Source of the DNA: Syntrophobacterales bacterium
Lineage (GTDB): Bacteria; Desulfobacterota; Desulfobaccia; Desulfobaccales; 0-14-0-80-60-11
Assembly: GCA_020052215.1 (NCBI GenBank)
Contig: JAGVPN010000448.1
Coordinates: 1-5,047, forward strand
Length of the DNA: 5,047 bases
Direction of reading: 5' to 3'
Shown here: one piece after another, positions 1 to 4,207 of the stretch
How the letters are laid out: every line of letters begins with the position of its first letter
Numbering within the stretch: position 1 is the stretch's first letter
Notes under the pieces: generated by a model
Seen by the model: the letters and a program-made list of their open reading frames with translations, nothing else
What the model was told of the DNA's origin: nothing
Databases searched by the model: none
Made by a program: the position numbers and the translations under genes

Positions 1-192
1 AAGGCCCACCAGGTCGCAGTCTTCCCGGAAGGTGATCTCCTCCAGCATGTCGTCCTTGATCTCCACCCGAATGTCGCCGGGGGTCAAGGCCGCCACATAA
101 GGCAGGGTCATCCCCAGGAGCCAGCGGCTCTTACGGCGGTCCAGGCGGCCGTTTTCCCGGTAACCGGAAGCTTGGATCAGCAGGATTTTCAT
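1..192 (-). CDS. B12-binding radical SAM protein, N-terminal fragment (cut by window edge)
   Basis: Only the first 64 codons are present; the rest lies beyond base 1. The peptide starts MKILLIQASGYRENGR, continues with LPYVAALTPGDIRVEIKDD at about residues 30-48, and ends EDCDLVGL. This matches the Rossmann-like cobalamin-binding domain at the front of B12-dependent radical SAM enzymes: a first beta strand with KILLI, an LPYxAALTP helix, a strand with a DD turn, then a D-L-V-G strand. The CxxxCxxC iron-sulfur motif would be further downstream and cannot be checked. Members methylate or rearrange unactivated carbons; the substrate cannot be inferred here. The ATG (192-190) overlaps the TGA of the upstream DnaJ gene as ATGA. 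No good Shine-Dalgarno lies at the usual distance (an AGGAG sits about 17 bases upstream), so translational coupling to dnaJ is likely. Domain call from sequence pattern; function is inference. Confidence 0.75.
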   Translation of the reverse strand, partial: MKILLIQASGYRENGRLDRRKSRWLLGMTLPYVAALTPGDIRVEIKDDMLEEITFREDCDLVGL

Positions 193-1235
193 GATTCCAT
201 GATAAGGAACTCCTGGAGGAGTTGCTTCTGCTGTTCCGAAAGCCGGGTGGGAGTTTGGAGGTCAACGACCACCACCAGGTCGCCCAAGGATTTGCCCCGC
301 AGGTCGGGCAAACCCAGGCCGGGTATGCGTAGGGTGGCCCCTGGCTGGGTGCCGGGGGGAATGGCCAGGCGGGTTGGGGCCGTCAAGGTGGGAACTTCCA
401 CCTCCGTCCCCAGCGCGGCCTCCACGAAAGAGATTTGCGCCCGGTAATAGAGATCTTTGCGCTTGCGGGTAAAGATGGGATGGGGGGCGACGCACACGTC
501 CAGGTAGAGGTCCCCCGGCGGCGCTCCGTGGGTCCCGGCTTCCCCTTCTCCCCGGAGGCGCAGGCGGGCGCCCGTATCCACCCCCGGTGGAATGCGCACC
601 TGCAGCTGCTTTTCTTCCTTGATGACCCCGGCGCCCTGGCAGGCGGAGCAAGGAGTTGGGATGCTGGCGCCGGCCCCCTGGCAATCCGGACAGGTGATAA
701 AAACCTTCAGGCCCCCCTGGGACTGGCTGACCTGGCCTTGGCCCCGGCAGCGCGAACAGGCCTGGCGTTGGTTGCCGGACGCCCCGCCGCTCCCCCCGCA
801 ACTGGGGCAACTCACGCGGCGTTCCACGGTCAGGCTGGTATTCACTCCCCGGGCGGCTTCCTCCAGGGTCAGAACCACCGGCTGGCGCAGGTCCGCACCG
901 GGTTGGGGCTGGTCCGGCCGGTTCCGGGAGCGTCCGAAACTGAAGAAATCTTCAAACACCTCCCCGAAAGAGTTGAAGATATCTTCGAAGCCGCTGAAAC
1001 CGCTGACATCCAGGCCGGCCAGCCCGGCAGCCCCGTAGAGGTCATAGAGCTGGCGCTTTTCCGGGTCGGCCATGACCTGGTAAGCTTCGGAAATCTGTTT
1101 GAATCGATCTTCCGCCACCTGATCCCCGGGGTTCTTGTCCGGGTGATACTGCAGGGCCAACCGACGGTACGCGGTTCTGATCTCCTCCAGGGAAGCCTCC
1201 CGCGAGACCTCCAGAATTTCATAATAGGTCGTCAT
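189..1235 (-). CDS. dnaJ: DnaJ class A co-chaperone (J domain plus zinc finger)
   Basis: This 348-residue protein is an Hsp40 that delivers unfolded clients to DnaK in the cytoplasm and stimulates its ATPase. The J domain covers residues 3-68 (YYEILEVSREAS, HPD at 31-33, then DRFKQISEAYQVMADPEKR). A short G/F-type linker follows (about 69-105), richer in F, D and E than in glycine. Four zinc-finger CxxC pairs lie at C143/C146, C160/C163, C182/C185 and C196/C199, each with a G-x-G tail. The substrate-binding barrels carry GEGEAG (230-234) and IPPGTQPG (292-299). At 348 residues it is a little shorter than the usual 370-380, mainly in the linker and tail. The start is fixed by the J-domain N terminus; only a weak GGTGG lies upstream. 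No dnaK or grpE is in view, so it may be a second DnaJ rather than the main heat-shock copy. Its stop overlaps the radical SAM start. Confidence 0.95.
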   Translation of the reverse strand: MTTYYEILEVSREASLEEIRTAYRRLALQYHPDKNPGDQVAEDRFKQISEAYQVMADPEKRQLYDLYGAAGLAGLDVSGFSGFEDIFNSFGEVFEDFFSFGRSRNRPDQPQPGADLRQPVVLTLEEAARGVNTSLTVERRVSCPSCGGSGGASGNQRQACSRCRGQGQVSQSQGGLKVFITCPDCQGAGASIPTPCSACQGAGVIKEEKQLQVRIPPGVDTGARLRLRGEGEAGTHGAPPGDLYLDVCVAPHPIFTRKRKDLYYRAQISFVEAALGTEVEVPTLTAPTRLAIPPGTQPGATLRIPGLGLPDLRGKSLGDLVVVVDLQTPTRLSEQQKQLLQEFLIMES

Positions 1236-1297
1236 CCAGTAACAACCACCAGCCCTTTTGGATTACAACTGTCGGCTCACCCTTACATTTGCTTCTA

Positions 1298-1326
1298 ATT
1301 CTGATCATCCGGCTTACTATTGTCAA
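1298..1326 (-). promoter_or_regulatory. Sigma70-type promoter for dnaJ
   Basis: On the minus strand a perfect -35 hexamer TTGACA (1326-1321) is followed by a 17-base spacer and CAGAAT (1303-1298), which matches four of six positions of the -10 consensus. Transcription would start near 1291, giving a leader of about 55 bases before the dnaJ ATG at 1235. It lies in the 131-base gap after the DUF167 stop codon, so dnaJ need not depend on read-through from yggT. The hairpin just before it (CCCGG/CCGGG near 1332-1348) has no U-run, so I do not call a terminator between the genes. Confidence 0.6.
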
Positions 1327-1366
1327 GGATGGCCCCGGGATTACGCCGGGTAAATCAGGAAGTTTA

Positions 1367-1669
1367 TCAGGAGGCAGGCACCAGGCGATGGAGGCGGTCG
1401 CGCAGGTCCGGAGACAGGTCGCACACCGCCACCACTTTGGACCGGCTCTGGGCGCCCAGAGTAAGCTTGAAAGAACTCTTGGGGAGGCTGAGGGATCGGG
1501 CCAGGAAATCGATGAGTTCCCGGTTGGCTGCGCCTTTTTCCGGAGGGGCCGCCAGCCGGACCTTGAGGCGGTCGCCGTACAGGCCCACTACCTGGGTGCG
1601 CTGGGCCCCGGGCACCACCGTCAGACGCAGCAGGTATCCCTGACTGGTAGGCGCAAAAAAAGGGGACAT
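1367..1669 (-). CDS. yggU: DUF167 / YggU family protein
   Basis: A 100-residue small soluble protein of the widespread DUF167 (YggU) family. Biochemical function is unknown. The family signature is clear: an early strand with LTVVPGAQRTQVVG (16-29), then the core LKVRLAAPPEKGAANREL at 35-52, and the later GAQSRSKVV at 72-80. Length is typical of the family (about 75-110). It follows yggT by 19 bases on the same strand, a pairing that recurs in many bacteria, and is probably cotranscribed from the promoter at 2024-2053. The ATG at 1669 has only a poor Shine-Dalgarno, but the peptide begins at the right distance before the family core and no better start is seen. Symbol by family resemblance. 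Confidence 0.9.
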   Translation of the reverse strand: MSPFFAPTSQGYLLRLTVVPGAQRTQVVGLYGDRLKVRLAAPPEKGAANRELIDFLARSLSLPKSSFKLTLGAQSRSKVVAVCDLSPDLRDRLHRLVPAS

Positions 1670-1688
1670 AGGGCAGAGCCAGCCGGGA

Positions 1689-1988
1689 TCAGCCCATCCG
1701 GCGGGCCAAGTCCCACAAGGTGGAGACCAGGAAGCGCTGCAGGAAGACGATGGCCAGCAGCACCAGCAGCGGTGCCAGGTCCAGACCGCCGAAGACCACG
1801 GGCACCCGGGACCTAACCCAGCTCAGGACCGGTTCGGTGACGTTGTATAAAAACCGGACAATGGGGTTGTACGGGTCGGGATTGACCCAGGACAGGAGGG
1901 CTCGGGCGATGATCACCCACATGTAGATAGTCAGGGCCAGGTCCAAAATCTGGGCCAGAGCTGCGATCAGGTGTCCAAGGGCAAACAT
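1689..1988 (-). CDS. yggT: YggT family integral membrane protein
   Basis: A 99-residue inner-membrane protein of the YggT family, related to the plant/cyanobacterial CCB3/YlmG group. Its bacterial role is poorly defined, with links to cell-division or envelope functions in some lineages. Two hydrophobic helices are visible, about residues 4-33 and 70-92. The conserved central section between them has ARALLSWVNPDPYNP (28-42), TEPVL (51-55), RSRVP (59-63) and GGLDLAP (67-73). Length is normal for one YggT unit. The start is supported by GGAG nine bases upstream and by a strong promoter. In many genomes yggT sits near proC, divIVA and DUF167; here only DUF167 accompanies it. It is the first gene of a probable yggT-DUF167 unit. 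Confidence 0.93.
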   Translation of the reverse strand: MFALGHLIAALAQILDLALTIYMWVIIARALLSWVNPDPYNPIVRFLYNVTEPVLSWVRSRVPVVFGGLDLAPLLVLLAIVFLQRFLVSTLWDLARRMG

Positions 1989-2023
1989 TTTCCAGGTCTC
2001 CGCGGCGCTAAGTATTTGACATA

Positions 2024-2053
2024 TATATAGACCCGGGACCGAGCCCTTGTCAA
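2024..2053 (-). promoter_or_regulatory. Sigma70-type promoter for yggT
   Basis: Minus strand: perfect -35 TTGACA at 2053-2048, an 18-base spacer, then an alternating TATATATAT tract (2029-2021) that supplies the -10. Start would be near 2016, leaving a leader of about 28 bases that contains the GGAG site used by yggT at 1988. The exact -10 register is ambiguous because the tract is repetitive; a 17-base spacing would also work with CTATAT. Confidence 0.7.
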
Positions 2054-2101
2054 GCCCGCCTCCGGGGTCACCGCCACCCGGGCCGTCCCCGCGCCCGGCT
2101 C

Positions 2102-2131
2102 AGACCATAGCATAAGCTGTGGTCTTTTCTT
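2102..2131 (+). terminator. Orphan intrinsic terminator (plus strand)
   Basis: AGACCATAGC (2102-2111) pairs with GCTGTGGTCT (2116-2125) across an ATAA loop: ten base pairs, one of them G-U. TTTCTT follows directly on the plus strand. It has the full shape of a Rho-independent terminator for rightward transcription. No plus-strand gene precedes it in the window, since the left-hand genes all run the other way. On the minus strand there is no U-run. It may end a short untranslated transcript, block antisense transcription, or be a relic. Confidence 0.65.
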
Positions 2132-2256
2132 ATCATTAAAGACAACGGTGTGGCGCCGGTTGCCAGCCGGGCAGATGATTCCCGGCAAGTAGATCTCACC
2201 CCGGACCAGTCATTCTTGGGCCTTTGGGCCACCCAGATAGCATGAAAAAATATGTA

Positions 2257-2274
2257 GGGCGGGCACTGCCCGCC
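2257..2274. repeat. Short GC palindrome (hairpin repeat 1)
   Basis: GGCGGGC (2258-2264) and GCCCGCC (2268-2274) form a perfect seven-base stem around ACT. From memory, sequences reading TAGGGCGGGCACTGCCCGCC are dispersed spacer repeats in many Desulfobacterota and cyanobacterial genomes. In false open frames they are the source of peptides such as GGQCPPY. One copy only is in this window, so the repeat family is recall, not observation. Confidence 0.6.
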
Positions 2275-2291
2275 GTTGGCAACTGCCTTAT

Positions 2292-2312
2292 GCACAGGCG
2301 AGACGCCTGTGC
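2292..2312. repeat. Short GC palindrome (hairpin repeat 2)
   Basis: GCACAGGCG (2292-2300) and CGCCTGTGC (2304-2312) form a perfect nine-base stem around AGA. It starts 17 bases after the first palindrome and 68 bases before the MFS start codon. The type (cacaggc-g...g-cctgtg followed by CCACC) is one I recall as a dispersed non-coding repeat. No U-run follows it on either strand, so it is not called a terminator. Confidence 0.6.
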
Positions 2313-2354
2313 CACCAAAAACTTTTCAGGACAGAGAGAAGAGTGATTTTGACC

Positions 2355-2384
2355 ATGCCCCAGCTTATGCGGGAGCTTGAATGA
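2355..2384 (+). CDS. Possible nine-codon leader peptide overlapping the MFS start
   Basis: ATG at 2355 opens a frame encoding MPQLMRELE and stops at TGA 2382-2384, which overlaps the MFS start as ATGA. The overlap would permit translational coupling. Its own ribosome site is weak (a purine run GAGAAGAG about a dozen bases upstream). The Shine-Dalgarno of the MFS gene (GGGAG, 2371-2375) lies within it. It could equally be chance; the peptide has no run of a single amino acid that would suggest attenuation. Confidence 0.2.
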   Translation: MPQLMRELE

Positions 2385-3661
2385 ACCCGGTGCGGTTTTC
2401 CACCTTTGCGGCCCTGCGCCACCGCAATTTCCGGCTGTTCTACTCCGGCCAGATGATCTCCCTCACCGGCTCCTGGATGCAGTCCGTAGCCTTCAGCTGG
2501 CTGGTCCTGGTGCTCACCGACTCCGCCTTCTACCTGGGCCTGATGGGGGCGCTCCAGACCCTGCCGGTGCTCCTGTTTTCCTTCCTCGCCGGGGTGGTGG
2601 CCGACCACACCTCCAAGCTCAGGCTGCTGTTCATCACCCAGGCCGTCCTCATGCTCCTGGCCCTGGTCCTGGGGGTGCTGGTGGAAGTCAACGTGGTCCA
2701 GGTCTGGATGCTCGGCTCCCTGGTCTTTCTGTCGGGCACGGCCATGGCCTTTGACATCCCGGTGCGCCAGGCCTTTATCGTGGACCTGGTGGGCAAACCG
2801 GACCTGCCCAACGCCATCGCCCTCAACTCCACCCTGTTCAACGCCACCCGGGTGATGGGACCGGCCATGGGGGGGGTGATCATCGGCACCGTGGGTATGG
2901 CCAACTGCTTCTTCCTCAACGCCGCCAGCTTCCTGGCGGTGCTCCTGGCCCTGGTGCTCATCAAGCTGCCCCCCACCCCGAACCTGCCCTGGAAACCCTT
3001 TCTCCGGGCCTGGAAGGAGCTGTTGGACTACCTGCTGGAGTGTCGGGAACTAAGGCTGATCCTCCTGCTCATCTCCACCGCGGCGGTCTGTGCCATGCCG
3101 TATTTCGTGCTGCTGCCCATCCTGGCCCGGGACACCCTGGGGGTGGGACCCCGGGGCTTCGGGCTCCTCATGGGCATGAGCGGCCTGGGGGCCTTTCTCG
3201 GGGGCCTCACCCTGGCCCGGCGCCTCACCCGCCGCCCGCCCATGCCCTCGTTTCTGGCCGGCCAGGGCCTGTTCCTCTTGGGGCTCATGGGCCTGGGCCT
3301 CTGCCGCAACTATTACGCCGCCCTGGCCTGCATGGCCCTGGCCGGGTTCGGCCTCGTGACCCAACTCTCCACCGGCAACAGCCTGCTGCAACTCCACGTG
3401 CCGGATGAGTTGCGGGGCCGTCTCATGAGCCTGTTCGGACTCATCGTCATGGGCTTCGCCCCACTGGGCAGCATTTTATACGGCGTCGCGGCCCACTTCG
3501 TGGGCGCCGGTCCGTCCATCACCGGGGGCGCCGCCCTCGCCGCGGTGGTGGCCGGGGTGGTGTTCTTGAAGAACCCGGCCTTGCGCCACTTCGGCTTCAC
3601 CCAGCCGGAACCGCCGGCCCCCGACCCTATCCCCCCCGCCATTACGCCGTTTAACGGGTAA
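2381..3661 (+). CDS. MFS transporter, EntS-like (MFS_3) exporter
   Basis: A 426-residue inner-membrane protein with about twelve hydrophobic segments (six before and six after a central loop near 198-222). It belongs to the major facilitator family, most like the MFS_3 group that includes the enterobactin exporter EntS. Visible signatures are the N-terminal FSTFAALRHRNFRLFYSGQ (6-24), motif A GVVADHTSKLR (71-81), DIPVRQAFIVDLV (125-137), the NAIALNSTLFNATRVMGPA block (144-162), and VPDELRGRLMSL (340-351). Members usually export small molecules with proton antiport; the substrate here cannot be read from sequence. A proline-rich tail (409-420) ends the protein. The start follows GGGAG by five bases. 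It seems to be a single-gene unit closed by its own terminator. Confidence 0.93.
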   Translation: MNPVRFSTFAALRHRNFRLFYSGQMISLTGSWMQSVAFSWLVLVLTDSAFYLGLMGALQTLPVLLFSFLAGVVADHTSKLRLLFITQAVLMLLALVLGVLVEVNVVQVWMLGSLVFLSGTAMAFDIPVRQAFIVDLVGKPDLPNAIALNSTLFNATRVMGPAMGGVIIGTVGMANCFFLNAASFLAVLLALVLIKLPPTPNLPWKPFLRAWKELLDYLLECRELRLILLLISTAAVCAMPYFVLLPILARDTLGVGPRGFGLLMGMSGLGAFLGGLTLARRLTRRPPMPSFLAGQGLFLLGLMGLGLCRNYYAALACMALAGFGLVTQLSTGNSLLQLHVPDELRGRLMSLFGLIVMGFAPLGSILYGVAAHFVGAGPSITGGAALAAVVAGVVFLKNPALRHFGFTQPEPPAPDPIPPAITPFNG

Positions 3662-3678
3662 TTTTCGATTTTTTTTTT
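3642..3678 (+). terminator. Intrinsic terminator of the MFS gene, overlapping its stop
   Basis: TTAC-G-CCGTT (3642-3651) pairs with AACGG-GTAA (3653-3661), leaving one bulged G and a tight apical loop. The right arm contains the TAA stop. A TTTT run follows at once, then CGA and a run of ten T. Stem strength is modest, but the long U-run makes rightward termination likely. Confidence 0.7.
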
Positions 3679-4024
3679 GCGGGCTTATTTTTAATGACCC
3701 AGATTGAGCTGACCATCATCAAACCGAGACCAGATTAGACCTGGCCATTGGGACTAAAATTTTAAATGGGCCAGGGTCTTAGATACAAGTATGATATTCA
3801 TATCAAACCACTTTGATGGATTTTAAAAGGGGTGATAGATAGCAACAATCTTCAATTTCCGCGTTGCATGATTTTGCGCAGCAATCCCAAATTGTGGTTC
3901 GCCCCGCTAAAAGGGGTGTTCGGGTGACCCAGAGTTCCTTCCTTGTACATTTTCATGCCTAAAATAAATTACGATATTTAGAGAAAAATCGTGACATGGA
4001 ACTGTCATTATGCTACATGTTATC
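3679..4024. other. AT-rich non-coding spacer before the riboswitch
   Basis: About 345 bases without a credible gene, and more AT-rich than everything to its left. It contains a long imperfect inverted repeat (3737-3779). Next come two mutually exclusive six-base hairpins, TGATAT/ATATCA (3792-3805) and ATCAAA/TTTGAT (3802-3817), and then small stems CCCC/GGGG (3902-3916) and GGGTGACCC (3922-3930). The promoter for the riboswitch transcript should lie at its right end. I see only weak candidates there: GTGACA at 3991-3996 with a poor -10, and TTGTAC at 3943-3948 with wrong spacing. I therefore call none. Confidence 0.5.
3737..3779. repeat. Imperfect inverted repeat, 13-base-pair arms
   Basis: AGACCTGGCCATT (3737-3749) is complementary to AATGGGCCAGGGTCT (3765-3779) apart from one extra G in each of two places in the right arm. 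The 15-base spacer holds the palindrome TAAAATTTTA (3755-3764). No U-run follows either arm. It could be a transcript hairpin, a protein-binding site, or the end of a decayed miniature mobile element; nothing in the window decides. Confidence 0.55.
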
Positions 4025-4114
4025 ATCCTACAGAAAAAGCTTAACCCCGCCGCGAGGCGGGGACGGAAAGCTACGAATCTTTTCGTTAGCGAGAGACAGC
4101 CGGGTTGCCTGGAT
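4025..4114 (+). promoter_or_regulatory. GEMM-I (cyclic di-GMP class I) riboswitch aptamer
   Basis: The conserved GEMM layout is present. A purine-rich entry ends GCTTAACC (4039-4046). P2 is CCCCGCC (4045-4051) with GGCGGGG (4056-4062), capped by a GCGA GNRA tetraloop. The core ACGGAAAGC (4063-4071) follows. P3 is UCUUUUCG (4078-4085) with CGAGAGA (4090-4096) around a UUAG loop, with one bulge and one G-U pair. The closing block ACAGCCGGGTTGCC (4096-4109) completes it. P1 can form from ATCC...AG (4025-4033) with CTGGAT (4109-4114). The P2 loop and core strongly resemble the Geobacter GEMM RNAs I recall. The base equivalent to the Vc2 specificity position 20 appears to be G (4039), which favours c-di-GMP over 3',3'-cGAMP. 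It lies about 90 bases before the HAF-repeat gene, in the right orientation to control it. Confidence 0.88.
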
Positions 4115-4207
4115 AACCGCCGTCATAACTGGCCCCGCAATCTTATTTTTTTTGCGGGAGCGCCAACGCCATTCGAAACTGGGGCAAGTAATGATTAGGA
4201 GGGAAAT
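4115..4207 (+). promoter_or_regulatory. Riboswitch expression platform and ribosome binding site
   Basis: This is the leader between aptamer and start codon. CCCGCAA (4134-4140) and TTGCGGG (4152-4158) can pair as a seven-base stem with a U-rich 11-base loop that contains most of a run of eight T (4146-4153). CCCCGC at 4133-4138 is identical to the first six bases of the P2 left arm, so it could compete for the P2 right arm GCGGGG (4057-4062). That offers a possible strand-exchange switch, with the T-run as a potential termination site when the hairpin is rearranged. A strong AGGAGGG (4197-4203) sits four bases before the ATG. I see no convincing sequence masking it. The direction of control (on or off) cannot be read. 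Confidence 0.5.

Larger units (their letters stand above)
1989..2380. other. Divergent intergenic region between yggT and the MFS gene
   Basis: About 390 bases with no convincing gene. In order it holds the yggT promoter (2024-2053), a GC-rich stretch (2054-2100), an orphan plus-strand terminator hairpin (2102-2131), a weaker hairpin GCCGGG/CCCGGC (2166-2186, nine-base loop, no U-run), two short palindromic repeats (2257-2312), and the leader of the MFS gene. Minus-strand open frames of about 75 codons cross it. They lack homology-like features and run through the palindromic repeats (giving NGGQCPPY), so I treat them as spurious. I see no strong promoter for the MFS gene; TTGGGC-16-TAGCAT around 2216-2243 is the best weak candidate. 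Confidence 0.6.

Noticed and set aside
435..1298. Long plus-strand open frame opposite dnaJ
   Set aside because: It is the antisense shadow of a clear DnaJ gene in GC-rich DNA; its peptide shows no domain pattern.
1330..1350. Hairpin CCCGG/CCGGG after DUF167 as a terminator
   Set aside because: The stem is only five pairs and no U-run follows in the direction of transcription.
2016..2046. Plus-strand TTGACA at 2016-2021 as a promoter -35
   Set aside because: Nothing like a -10 lies 16-18 bases further on; the region is GC-rich there.
1967..2295. Minus-strand open frames of about 75 codons through the divergent spacer
   Set aside because: They run through the palindromic repeats and the yggT promoter, have no recognisable family pattern, and contain the NGGQCPPY peptide typical of translated spacer repeats.
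3855..3885. Possible sigma54 promoter at TTGCATGATTTTGC
   Set aside because: It lacks the GG of the -24 element and has one base too few between the two elements.
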